Shown here piece after piece: positions 48,978 to 60,390 of a stretch of 64,000 nucleotides of DNA. The stretch is from Ailanthus altissimus. Its lineage: Eukaryota > Streptophyta > Magnoliopsida > Sapindales > Simaroubaceae. The position numbers and the translations under genes are program-made. The stretch spans positions 16,864,001 to 16,928,000 of the forward strand of contig OX327702.1 of the NCBI GenBank assembly GCA_946807835.1, given 5' to 3'. Every line of letters begins with the position of its first letter. The stretch's first letter is position 1. Below the pieces are notes generated by a model that saw only the letters and a list, made by a program, of their open reading frames with translations, did no database searches and was not told the DNA's origin.

Positions 48978-50992
48978 CTATATTTTGTTATATCGCTAAT
49001 TACTTTTTAATTATATGGTTTAATGATTGTTAAGCTACAGACTCTATAATATCTAAAGGCGTTCGGATACGGTCAAAAAGAGTTTAGACCGGTGTTAAGA
49101 GCTAGCAAATATTCTAAGAGTTGGAGTATTGTCTGTAATGGGACAAATACCTCAGAATATGCCAATAATGATATAGTTGTAAGAGTTTCAATAAGTTGCT
49201 AGGATGTGTCATTTTGCAAGTATGTTCTCAAATACATAGTTCATGATCTTTTTCTACTAACGCATGTCTGTTAGTAGATCCTATTAATTTGTATAGATCA
49301 GTGTATGTCTATATCTATAGGGTACAGTTGGTTATTCCTAGCTGATTAGGATCTTGAGATTGTAAAGGCATACAGGTATTCAGTTAGGATTGAGTACTGA
49401 ATAGACTTATAAGGACCCCAATAGACATCATATGTTGTCGCCAATGAAAGGTCCTCTCGAGTTGAATAGTATACGTGGTTTTCTGACCTGAGCACCACGG
49501 TGGGATTGTGAGTGATCCATCATGCTTTGGTTCCACGTATGTTAGAGATCTTTCATGATCTGATCATTGGGTGTCGCTGAGAATGGTCTAATGCTCATGG
49601 AGTCCGGTACGTGCAGATATGAGATTCATCAGCTCTCATAAGGAGTGATATATCTAGATGTTCCAAGATAGTATCTCAAGAAAGTCTTATGGTGGTAAGC
49701 AGTTAACCCAGAAAGGTGTTTCTATAGGATTAAACAATATGATAAGGAATTTTGCTTATATTATACTATTGAGATATTATTCTGGAGATAGGTTTATGGA
49801 TGAGCTTATGAGGATTTGACGGCGTGGATCTATGTCCCTACACATCCAAGTTATATATAATGGAAGGACTATACATATGTATTGTAACCTCAACTTGTAT
49901 GGTTCAATGCGTTAATTTGTAATATTCGTGACACGTGCATAGGGTATGGCTCATAGACTTATGAAATAGTTCCATTTAACGAATCAGGCGTGGACTTAGG
50001 GAGTCCAGCGATATGGAGTGTACTCGTTGTGCACTGAGGTAGAGTATTGGATTAAATTGTTTAATCCAGTAATATCCAATGTAACCACAGAAATACGTGC
50101 ATGTGTGTATTTAAGTGTTAAATACAACAATTAGTCAATAATTATTATTCATTAATTGTAAAGTGACATATGATGCATTGTGAACCCTCAGTTAAGTTTA
50201 TCCAAGTGTAAGATTTGGCAGGACCCGCTAAGGGATATACTTGGTAACTATTCATGAGGGGTAAAATGGTCATTTCACACTTTAATTAATTAAATATTAA
50301 ATAATCAAATATCTCTAATATTACATATAATATTTTATTTTATAATAATATAATATATATAATGCATGATAGTTGTCATGAATTATATATATAATTTTAT
50401 TATTCTTTTTTTATATTATTATTTTTTACCACCTATGGCATTTATATTATTATTATATTGTAATAATATTTTTTAATGAAAAGAGAGATATATGTGTGAA
50501 GAATTGAAACGAAGATTGTGAGTGAAATTGAAACAAAAAAAGGAATTGGAAAAGTTAAAGAAAAAAAAAGGGTTATTTTCTTTAGCATTTTCCGTTTCTT
50601 GCTCTCAGGAAAGAAGAAGCAATTGTTGCTTCCATTTTTCCTTCATCATCAACGTAAGAAAGAAGAGCAAATAGAACCGGCCATTAAGGATTAAGTCTTA
50701 ATCCTACGTTGGATTCAAGAGCTGTTGTTCTAAATTATCAAGCCCAACACGTTGATAACTAGAACTGACAACAAGTATAACTTCAGGCGGACTCCGGAGG
50801 AATACATGTAAAATGTTACACGTACTGATAATTTCTCAATTTTATTATTTATATATTAATTTGATTAATATATGATTAGTATGTTAATTGTATATTTTTA
50901 TAATTCCGCTGCGTTAAAATATGTATTAGATGCGTATTTTGTAATAAACACACTACCGCATGCATACACCTGTACACAGTTGATCCCCGACA
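48896..50992 (+). repeat. 5' LTR, copy E
   Basis: TGTTAGGGTTGTG...GATCCCCGACA, 2,097 bp, the most complete plus-strand LTR of the family. It contains an AT dinucleotide run at 48,943-48,973. Its right end matches 51,867-51,918. Confidence 0.92.
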
Positions 50993-50997
50993 AAGTT

Positions 50998-51010
50998 TGG
51001 TATTAGAGCC
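50998..51010 (+). promoter_or_regulatory. primer-binding site, copy E
   Basis: TGGTATTAGAGCC, one C-to-T change from the perfect site in copy D, five bases after the LTR. Confidence 0.92.
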
Positions 51011-51866
51011 GATTCTGTGAAAATTGGGTGTGGTTTGAGTGGACGGAATGAAAAGACCCAGTGTAAATGGCACGTTTCAAGTGTTGAAACTGGTATGCCA
51101 AAGGGGTACACTGGGCGATGTGGTGCCATGGGGCTGGCGCTGTAGCGCTGGGGGTTCGACCACCCAGTGCCATAGCACCGAAGACCTGTCGTGCTAGCGC
51201 TGGTTGGCCCGTGCTGGGACCCTGAAGGTTCTGGAATTCGCGCTCCAGCGCTGATGGGTCAACGCTGTAATGCTGAGGGTTTTGACCTCCCAGTGCCGCA
51301 GGAGTGTCCAATGGGCACTACAGCGCTAGGGGTTCGACCTTCCAGCGCTGCAGCCCTGGTAGTCATTGCCGCGGTGCTTGAACTATTCACTTGAATAGTA
51401 TCTAATGAACAGTAATTGTTAATGTTCACATACTACAGTATTTTTAAACAGTGCTTCAAAATTAATTTTGCATGTGCAGGGTTTATAAGATGCAGTGATA
51501 AGAGTTATTGGTCTGCATTATAAACCGAGATCAATTTTCTGTATTAAGAGTCACAATGGGAACCCTACTGGTAGGGGTTAATTGTGTTGATATAGAAATA
51601 TTTATTAATTGAGAATTACCTCCTCATGAGATGGGGATCTATTAAACTCCAAAATCTCTATTAATCAGATTAAATTATATAATATTATAAGATAATATTA
51701 TATATTGATCCGTCTTGTCAATACGGTGTTAGACGAGCCACGTCGGCCTTTTTTCAATATTGCTGCAGCGTGAGGGACTTGGTCGGTTGGGTTTGAACTA
51801 TACCGGTTAAACATAAGATGAGACAATATATGCGAACGTATTGCCTAATATTGCTACAGCATGAGG
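51011..51866 (+). other. copy E leader: GC-rich hairpin block and first two phased motifs
   Basis: From 51,110 to 51,370 a GC-rich block holds three related hairpin-forming units: 51,145-51,170, 51,270-51,295 and 51,322-51,349. Each has the plan AGCGCT...GGGTTCGACC...CCAGYGC; the third has a perfect AGCGCT/AGCGCT stem. Phased motifs have the AATATTGCT core at 51,756 and 51,847 (91 bp apart), after which the deletion to the 3' LTR tail occurs. Open frames here overlap on both strands and are not coding. Confidence 0.8.
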
Positions 51867-53744
51867 GTAATAAACATACTACCACATGCATACACATGTA
51901 CACAGTTGATCCCTTACACAGAGAACAAGATAGAATCTAGATATAAACATGTTTAGTATTGCTACCCTTTCAATTAGGATCTTCACTTTCTTCAATGTTT
52001 TAGGGATGGTGGTATTTGTGAGGGCCTGAACTTTTGTTGGGTCAAATTCAATTCCTCTTGTACTTATGACATATCCTTGGAAGGTTTCGAATAAGATTTG
52101 AAAGATGCCGAATAAGATTTGAAAGATGCATTCCGCAGAACTCAGGCACATTTTAAAATTCCTTAAGACATTAATTACTTCCTACAAATCTACTATATAG
52201 TTTTGTGCTTCCGTACTCTTAACTATCATGTTGTCTATGTATACTTCTCTAGTTATTCCTATCAGTTTCTCAAAAACCTTATTGACTAGCTTTTAGAAGG
52301 TGGCTCCTATATTCTTTATTCTGAATGACACCACCCTATAGTAGTAAGTTCTACATTTGATGGCAAAACCTATCTTTTCTTTATCTTTTGGGTCAATTTT
52401 TATCTAGTTCTGGTCACTATATGCATTCAGGAATGAAAATATGTTGTATTAGGTCGCCATATCCACCACCTAGTCTATTTTAAAGAGTGAGAAAGAGTCT
52501 TTTAGGGCCACTTTATTAAGATTCTTATACTCTACATAGACTTACCATTTTCCATTTTTCTTTCCTACGACCATCGAGTTGGAGAATCATTCTAGATAAT
52601 GAACCTTTTAAACAAAGCCTACTTATAGCACTCTGTCTACTTCATTATTAATTATTTTGTTTCATTCCAAAGCAAACCTTCATTGTTTCTACTTTATTGG
52701 GGTGTAATATTTTATGACGCTTATTTTATCGCATATTACTTTCGAGTCTATGCCATCCATGTCTTTGTGGGACCATGTAAAGATGTCTTAGTTTATCCTA
52801 TATTTCTCAATTATCCCTCATTTTTCTTCATTGACATGTAAGTGACTACAACACCTTCTTACTTTCTCTATTGTTTCAACATTAGGTGTTTTGTAATCTT
52901 TTTCTTAAGGAAACCCATTTGGCCACCAATCCTATAATATCTAGCATTTGAGCTAGATATTTAGTTGTTTTTGTTCTTCTATCTTCATTCTTTCTTCTCT
53001 CCTAATTGATTCGACTATTCTTGTGCTTCATTCTACTTATCTAATGATTTGAGAAACTTTTTGCAGTATTGCCTAGCTTAAATTTGCTCGCCCTTGATGT
53101 CCATCATCCCTTATTTAGTAGCTAAAATACATATGAATACCTAGTGCAAAGTAAATGGTGCGACTTTCATGTAGTTTCTAGAAGCATCTAGTTATGACAT
53201 TATATATTGTGGGTATATTGATGATCAGGTAATTTTCTTCTAAATGCTTTCCAACTGTTATTAGTAGTAACATAATCATAACTTTAACTTGTACCTTACC
53301 TCCTCCAAAAGCTATGAGTTTAGTGTTGCATTTTTATATGTCTTTTTCATTTATTTTTAAGCCTTGGAAGACTTCCCATAATAAGATATCCATGGTACTC
53401 CCTCATTCGACTAGGACCCCTAAAACTATGGTTCTTGTAATATTCTAACTAATTATAAATGGATCAAGGTGTGGAACCATTAGATTAGTCAAATATTCCC
53501 AATACATGGTTATTTCCCTAAGTTCTTATTTTATTGACATCATAAGTGTTGTTAACACCTCTCTTATCCTATATCTATAGATTTTTGTTACTCTCTTATA
53601 CAACAGTCTCTACTTTTTGACATTCCCATCTCTATTAGCCAATCTCCTATAAAGCATTGCTAGTGAAGAAACTGGTATTCAAGTGCAGAAAAATTTTAAA
53701 GTGAAGAAAAATGCATACTCAGTAAAAAATACCAATAACAACAT

Positions 53745-54350
53745 GTATACTCGTCCTATACAGCCTTTCACTCCACTTACACCATTCCCGTAGAGGCTAC
53801 AAAATAAGAAGTTAGATAAGCCATTTTCCAAATGTTTTGCATATCAATATTTCTTTTGTAGATGCACTCAAACAAATGCCTAAATATGTCAAATTTATGA
53901 AGAGCATACTTTCAAAGAAAAAGAGACTGGAGGATTATGAAACCATAGCATTAATAAAGAAGTGTAACAATTCTTTAAAAGAAGCTACCTCATAAGCTCA
54001 AAGATCCCAGAAACTTTACTATACCATGCTTCGCTGAAAATTATGATTTTGAAAAAACACTCTGTAATCTACGAGGAAGTATAAATCTCATGCCCCTCTC
54101 CATCTACAACAAATTAGGTTTAAGAGAAGTAAAGCTTATCAATATCACACTTTTACTTGCTGATCGATCTCTCGCCTATCCTAAGGGATTTATAGAGGAC
54201 GTACTAGTAAAGTTGGACAAGTTCATCTTCTTTACTGATTTTATCATTTTGGATATAAAAGCAAAAAAAAATATCCCCATCATCCTTAGAAGATCTTTCC
54301 TAGACATTGGATGAATGGTCATAGATGTAGAGAGTTGACCATGAGGGTGC
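53745..54350 (+). pseudogene. Athila-like gag-protease fragment, element G
   Basis: Plus-strand pieces include VDALKQMPKYVKFMKSILS and KKRLEDYETIALIKKC (end of gag), then, in another frame, MPLSIYNKLGLREVK, LADRSLAYPKGFIEDVLVK and IPIILRRSFLDIG (54,090-54,314). This is the aspartic-protease domain of Athila-like Ty3/Gypsy elements. The IILRRSF segment holds Arg where the family has Gly in LGRPF. Stops upstream separate the two parts. Confidence 0.82.
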
Positions 54351-56058
54351 AAGAAGACACTGTCACATTTAAAGTCTTCAAAGAGATCAAGTTGCCATCT
54401 AAAAATGAAGATTATTTCAGCAATGATGTGGTACACCCAAGCAATTAGCAACAACTTCCGCAACTTAAAAAGAAGGACACCATGAATCCTCATATTCAAA
54501 AGAAAGCATTGAAGCACCAAAGGAAAAGAAATAAGAAAAGAGAGTAGCACTGTGATAAAAGGATCAAAGAGAAAGGCACAAGAAAACCTCTTCTCGGTTT
54601 AAGATTAAACTCTTTTCGGAGAAGTGCAATGAACATTGAGTGAAAGCTACTGCCCAAGACTTAGTTTCTAGGCTATAGAAGCCTAAAGAGATGAAAGCTA
54701 ACAAGAACACATACCAAGATTCCTATACCATCATGTTTGATCCACCATAAGAACAGAGAAAACCCCGTGAAGCCAACGATGTTAAAACAACACTTCTTGG
54801 TAGGCAACCCAAGTAAAATTTATTTTTATGTTTGCTTAGTTTCATTTTTATTTTTGACAATAAAATTTATGTTTAGGAGGAGCGAAACATTTATCATATG
54901 TTTATTTGCTACATGAATTGATTGGTTGTCTTGTGTTTTAATTTTTTTTAGTTGCCTAATTTTTTTGTTGAGATAATGATCATTAGTCTATAATAAGAAA
55001 TAGAATATTAGCTGAATTTATTTTTATAAGTCAATAAAAAATGATAAATGCTTGAGATAATTCTTGTACCAAAATTCTAGAACTAATTTCAACCTTATTT
55101 TTTGATCACTTATTTTTTAGTACATTGACATAAAGCATTTATTAGTTGAATCATTGCTCAGAGATACTCTTATTTAAGTAGTACACCACAGTCTTGAGGA
55201 CTAACACTCTAGAACTTGTTTAATTACAACTTGAGGTGAAATCTTAGGAAACACATGAATAGAAAAATTGCATTAGGATATCTTTGAACTGATTAAGCCT
55301 TTTTACCCTACCTTAGATATACATTTATTCCTACTTACCCCTTTTGAGCCTAAATACCTATTTTTCTATTTAACCACATTACAAGCCTCAAGGGGTTATC
55401 CAAACTTATCCGTAGCACTATAAATGTTGAGTTTTACTTAGAAATATTCTTAAGAGGAAAAAGATTATAGTTGTGTGTGAAAAGGGTATTGAGGTGGAAA
55501 GTGAATAAGTTTTGATGGTACCTATCAATCTAAGTTTGGGGTATTCATTCTAAAGGTTTGTATAAAAAGTCTGTGTATTTATGGTGTGATTTGAACTTCA
55601 AATATATCCTTATATCTTATCTTGACCCTAGCCTTTCATTACAAGCTAATTAAAGTCCTAACTAGATCCCTAGTTATGTGTCTTTCTACTTTAGTGGAGA
55701 ATAGTATAAAAAGCAAGCTTATGATAGTGTTATTATAAATTAAAATATGTTAAGACATTATTTTTTGTACTGTTTTAAGCTATTGAGTAAATCTAAGTTT
55801 CATTTAACTAGTTACTTACTTTATTGCGCACACACACATAAGCGACCAATTATATAAGAGAATAAAGAACCTGATGAATGGTATTATGAATTATTAAGAG
55901 TTATTTATTGAATTCTGAAAATACTTGTACCATTTCAACAACCTTTGAGATAATGGTTATGATCATAAAATCTACTTAGGATTTTTGTTAGTTTTAAGTT
56001 TTTATTTCATTTAGAGTCAAGAATAAATTGTGATTGTTTATTTTTGTTTTGGAGTATT
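54351..56058 (+). other. element G 3' internal region
   Basis: Non-coding or heavily decayed sequence between protease and 3' LTR, including the GGCAACCCAAG tail motif at about 54,805. The rest is AT-rich with no recognised domain. No clear polypurine tract precedes the LTR. Confidence 0.55.
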
Positions 56059-57431
56059 TGATAGGGGTATATATAGTCAATTATTTATATTATTCTAGAC
56101 TTAGGTTTTGCTCCAAATTAAGACTATTTTAGCTATTTATTTATGGTTTTTGATCATCTGTAGGTTTATCATCCAAGGCGTGAAGATACTGGAAGAATCA
56201 GATGCAAAATGGCAAAAGAATAAGGACTGGGCAAGTGTCCTGATGCTTATAGAAGAGCATCATGGTGCCCGAAACTGTAGACTGAGCACTACGACACCTA
56301 CAGCTAATGCCATAGTGCCCAGCCAGGGATCTCTAGACTGTATTTTCTAGGCTTCAGCTCCGCGACACCTGTGCAATAAAAGAAACCCCCTCTTAAAAGT
56401 CCTATTTCGACTTAGATTCGAAGCTCCATGTCCTAAGTTTTACTAAGACCTTAAAAGTACCCTTTTTCAAAGCCAAAAACAGAGAAAATTAGAGGCAACT
56501 TAGGGTAAACAAAACACAACACAAAAATAAGAGATCAAAACAAGAATTGAATTTGAAGATCAAGATTTATGCAATCAAGCAAGTATGAGAAAGATGACAT
56601 ATATGGCATTAGCCTTATGTTATTTCTTCTCTTTTCTTAGTTTATGATCTTGTTCATGATGTTTTCCATTCATTACTTTGATACTTTTGGATTCATGATG
56701 AACTAAAATATTTTGATTCAGAGTTAGAATTTTGAACCTAATATGTAATTGGATTCTATTGACACTCTTAGCTTATAAACTTAATAGATTTAAATTGATT
56801 CATTCTATCTTGTGTTTAATGTTTTCATTATGTTTAGATAATATATTGAATGATTAAGGAACCCTAATGAACTCGAAAGAGAAATTTATGTGTTTAGCTT
56901 AGGATAGTTGGATGCATGATTATAGGGTAATAGATATGAGTTCCATGTAGGATAGACATATATCAAGATGGCATGTATGGCATGATTAAACTTAATGAAT
57001 TGCATTTTATTCAGATTATCAAATACATATAGGTAATTGTTAGGTTGTAATATAGTTATTTGACCATCGATGAAGACTTATAACAAGATTAGAGTCTAGC
57101 TAGCAATTTGTTATTAAGGGATTAACTAAGAAATTAATAAGTATAATGAAATATTAAGGGATAAGCTGAAACCTTAGATTACTTTAATTGGTGACTTTAG
57201 AACCTATGCTTTTTTTTTAAATTAATATTAGGTTTAATTTGGTATAATTAGATTAATTAGTTAAAATTCATCTTTTGATTTATTTGGATAAAAGTTAAGT
57301 ATGATTAATTTTAGTACTTGATTGAAAGAAATAGGTTAAATAAATCTTTGTAAGAAAGATATCTAGACTTCATTCCTATATTACTTGATACGATAGCATG
57401 CTTTTACGCTTATCTATTATTGCACACATCA
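56059..57431 (+). repeat. 3' LTR, element G
   Basis: TGATAGGGGTATATA...GCACACATCA, 1,373 bp, with short inverted ends TGAT/ATCA. It is collinear with the solo LTR at 39,023-40,327. It contains a GC-rich patch (about 56,262-56,390) with repeated CATGGTGCC-like units. Flanking DNA at 57,432 is not a primer-binding site, confirming it as the 3' LTR. Confidence 0.82.
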
Positions 57432-57699
57432 AGAGTCCCGCTTCCTAAACTCAACGAGTCTGAGTTACTCATGTCATCTATCTCTATGTAATCTAAGAGC
57501 TATTTAACTTGCATTGCATTGTGTATTTACCTTGCCATCTTTTTTCTTACTTTCTTAGTTAGTCTTTTTCTAGAGAATTGGTTGTTTTGTTAAACTCATT
57601 TACTTTTTTTTTTCTATAAACGATGCCACTGAAGTTCTTTGGCTCGGAACCTCTATAGCCAATTACCTTATTGTCCCTACATTACTCTATTGGATGATG

Positions 57700-58130
57700 A
57701 TTTTCACTTTTTGTCCTCCTACAAAAAAGAAAAACTCCTCCTATAAAAAAGAAAAACTCTTAACACTCAAATTAATATTTGTAGGAAAAAGAGAATGCTT
57801 GTGTGTATGAGTATATGCATTAAACAAGTATGATTGTGTATATTGTAGATTATGATAAATCAATAATTACTTACATTTATTGGGTATGAGTTCAGTTCTT
57901 TTTTAAAGTATGCATGCATAAATTTAATTTCTTATTCAACCATATTTTAGTTGATCAAGCCTTTTTCTAACACTTATGTGTTGATATAAAGACTTTAAGT
58001 GAAATTTCACCATTAAACTAAAATTAATCAATTTAATTCAAAATAAATCTCTATAATACCCACAACTTACTTTGTGTGGTCTATAGATTAATAGTGGGAC
58101 TTGAATAAGCCTCGTTCTTTAAAACTAATT
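57700..58130 (+). repeat. dispersed direct repeat R2 (partner at 35,920)
   Basis: Diverged, same-orientation copy of R1: TTAACACTCAAATTAATATTTG, TATGCATGCATAAATT, TTATTCAACCATATTTT and TGTTGATATAAAGACTTTAAGT blocks in the same order. It begins about 270 bp outside the end of element G. Confidence 0.7.
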
Positions 58131-58918
58131 TGAATCATGAGTTTTAAATAAGGCCAATTCCTCTTTTAATTTAAGCTCGACTCCTTTTGACCTATTTAAA
58201 ATAAGATGGAGTTTTTATTATTAAAATACGGGCTAGTTAGACCCAATATTCAATATCCACGAAACCACATGAATATTATCAAATCATTTGAGTTAGATAA
58301 AAGTACATAGAGGTCTAAGATACATTGTGTCCTGATTTTGCTCCATACTAATAATATTTTTAAAGAGTGTTTATTTTTTAAAGAAAAAGTAATTTTTCTT
58401 ATAAGAACATAAATATAAATTATATAAAAAATTATTTTATTTTTAAAAAATAAATACTCTCAAAGACACTAAATAGCCTTTCAAATTGCAACAGAAATAA
58501 AGGCACTGTCGGTCTTATAATTGCACAGTTTTGATATCTTCCTGAACATAAGGGTGGCTGATAATTTAAATGCGAATCAGGATAGTTTTGCATGATTAAA
58601 CCACCTTTCTCGTTGCAGGATTTTGTCGTTGGCTACCTAATTAGCTGTATGACAAGCCAGCACGAGCTGAAAATTTTGAAATTGGATCTACTTCAACATG
58701 AACAAGCATGTGATTTTCAGTTCTGAAGGCTTTCTTCGGGGTTACTTCTAGTTCTTATCTGTTTTTTCTACAACATATGCCCACTCTCTCCAATTAGAAG
58801 CGAAAGCAGAACGTGGCAAGTTCAATGATAATTTGGCACACCCATACTTTCAGAATATTATTTGATTAATTTCAAAGTCTAACATCATTTCTTGCATACA
58901 TATGGATTATACTATCCA

Positions 58919-58951
58919 ATAATAATAATAATAATAATAATAACAATAATA
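58919..58951. repeat. (AAT)n microsatellite
   Basis: About ten AAT units with one C interruption, downstream of SAUR 2. Confidence 0.9.
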
Positions 58952-59120
58952 GTGCAGACGAGTTAATTTGCCTCCTCTTGGCCATGAAAGTCATTGAACT
59001 AAACAAATTTGAAGTAAATAAACTATAAATGTAAGACTCGCATAAGAAGAAGAGGTAAGACAATGAAGACAAGCTACGAAATTATGCAATTGCATTATTC
59101 ATCTAAATGGCCACCGTCCA

Positions 59121-59426
59121 TCACAGTTTCCTTATGCATAGAATTTTTTGCAATTCATCTGGTCGACAAGGAATTGCCAGAGCTCCCTCTTGAGAGAACC
59201 CGAATTCTTCTTCGGCCTGCTTCAACAGCTTTAAGAACTCCGGATGATTGAGATAACCCAAATCGATAATGAATCTTTTCGGTTCCCAACCTTCAGTCGC
59301 TATTACCACAAAGTGACCTTCCCTCACCTTGAGTAATGGGAGGGTAGTTAACAGCTTTTCCAGAATAAACCTCAGCATTCCGATGCTTACTTTCTTCATT
59401 CCTTCAAAATTTCTAGCCTTAGCCAT
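59121..59426 (-). CDS. SAUR-family protein, gene 2
   Basis: Intronless 101-residue frame. After MAKARNFEGMKKVSIGMLRF comes the SAUR core: KVREGHFVVIATEGWEPKRF, IIDLGYLNHPEFLKLLK, QAEEEFGFSQEGALAIPC, and a short DELQKIL end. The acidic linker of gene 1 is absent, so this is the short SAUR form. A TATA-like GCTATATATGG lies on the minus strand near 59,499-59,489, about 65-70 bp before the ATG, a sensible distance. It is on the same strand as gene 1 and closely similar in the core, consistent with local duplication. No defects seen. The specific auxin response cannot be read from the sequence. Confidence 0.94.
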   Translation of the reverse strand: MAKARNFEGMKKVSIGMLRFILEKLLTTLPLLKVREGHFVVIATEGWEPKRFIIDLGYLNHPEFLKLLKQAEEEFGFSQEGALAIPCRPDELQKILCIRKL

Positions 59427-60390
59427 TGTGTAAAATTATTGCTCAGTTACCTCAATCTCTTGAGTTTCTTCCATGAGCAGTGGTGCTCCATATATAGCAT
59501 TTTGAGCCAGAAACAAGATGGCAGATGGGGACTGAAAAAGTGTAATAGTGGGACCATTATACGTGATGCCTCACCAACCGTCTATTTTGTATCACTTTTC
59601 TTCTTGATCGAATTTAGTCATTCCACTTCCAATACCTGATAAAATGGGGTCTACAGAAACACTAAACGGATTAGAGGATAAAAGTACCAACCAGGTAAGA
59701 TGTACTCTTGATTCTTCAGTCATCTCATCTCCAGCTTCAGATGGAATTAGTAAATAGTAAGAATAATTTGATTCTTACTGGAAAGGTTTTTCACTTCCCC
59801 AAACCCCGTGCAGTTGAATAATGAGTTGCCTTCTCCAAGGACAATTATGCATGTGCAGCATATGCCCCAGGTTGCATATGATGGTGTCTGAAGCTGGTAA
59901 AAAGATGCTAAGGACTACTGAGGAGGGACCATGCATATGGGCACATTTCTTCACATTTAGCTGTCTTTCATGGCATGTGAACGCTGTGGTCCGCAACCAC
60001 TATATGCACTTAAGAAGAAAATGCTAACTTCATTAGAAACCGGCATCTAATATTAAATACACAAGGAGAAAGGCAGAGGTGCATAAAATAGAGGCAAGAT
60101 GTGAGTACCACAGCTATATCAATTTCATATCCAACATAGTAATCACTATATCACAACACAGCTAAATAACATTACCTATGATGAAAAGGCACTTCTACAC
60201 TTTTTTCTGCTATAGATTACATATTCAGTAGCTACGCTTAAAAACAGCAAAGCTACAGAAGTGAGATTCTCCGACTTCATGTTAAAATGAATTTACAGTT
60301 CAACAATTTAGTAGGTTACATACCTGACAATAACTCCCAAATAAACAGTATCATTTGGAAGAACCATTATCACATCCATCTTTCCGGCTC
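59427..60390. other. intergenic between SAUR 2 and the SAUR pseudogene
   Basis: Promoter-side DNA of SAUR 2, with a TATA-like element at about 59,490. Two overlapping opposite-strand open frames at 59,775-60,027 share no family signature. Nothing else recognised. Confidence 0.5.

Larger units (their letters stand above)
48896..51918 (+). mobile_element. Ty1/Copia copy E, internally deleted (LTR + leader + LTR tail)
   Basis: Full 5' LTR (48,896-50,992), primer-binding site and about 860 bp of leader, joined directly to the last 52 bp of the 3' LTR (51,867-51,918). All coding sequence and about 2 kb of 3' LTR are gone. Flanking 5-mers CATAG (48,891-48,895) and CAGAG (51,919-51,923) agree at four of five positions, so this was an insertion into element F that was later deleted internally. 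Confidence 0.88.
48181..53660 (-). mobile_element. Ty3/Gypsy Tat-like element F, coding remnant split by Copia E
   Basis: Minus-strand Gypsy body in two parts, 53,660-51,919 and 48,895-48,181. The first has a protease-like segment (about 53,500-53,060: GSTMDILLWEVFQ, LIAFGGGKVQVKV, INIPTIYNV). Its reverse transcriptase follows (about 52,420-51,920: KEKIGFAIKCRTYYYRVV, RIKNIGATF, VYIDNMIVKS replacing YVDD) and ends in the linker RGIEFDPTKVQAL. The second has RNase H (about 48,600-48,310: PIFYTSKVLL, VKDKLRHYFEVRPIMVY). Protease before reverse transcriptase and this RNase H wording fit Tat-lineage Ty3/Gypsy. Stops and shifts are everywhere; no LTR is attached. A TA repeat lies at 48,672-48,698. 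Confidence 0.75.
53670..57431 (+). mobile_element. Ty3/Gypsy Athila-like element G, internally deleted
   Basis: Plus-strand remnant with gag-protease coding, a 3' untranslated-like region and a complete 3' LTR. Reverse transcriptase, RNase H and integrase are absent between protease (ends about 54,350) and the tail sequence near 54,700-54,830, whose AACACTTCTTGGTAGGCAAC motif is typical of the region downstream of pol in Athila-like elements. The 5' end is lost at the junction with element F. Confidence 0.78.
57432..59120. other. intergenic, 3' side of SAUR 2
   Basis: Contains direct repeat R2 (57,700-58,130) and an AAT microsatellite. The remainder is AT-rich with no gene recognised; the last few hundred bases should include the 3' UTR of SAUR 2. 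Confidence 0.5.

Noticed and set aside
51003..51394. Open frames of 102 codons (minus) and 67 codons (plus) in the leader of copy E
   Set aside because: GC-rich palindromic DNA gives long open frames on both strands; related copies do not keep them.
39023..57431. The Gypsy LTRs at 39,023 and 56,059 as the two ends of a single element
   Set aside because: The left LTR is followed by no primer-binding site and has its own near-matching 5-bp flanks, which fits a solo LTR.
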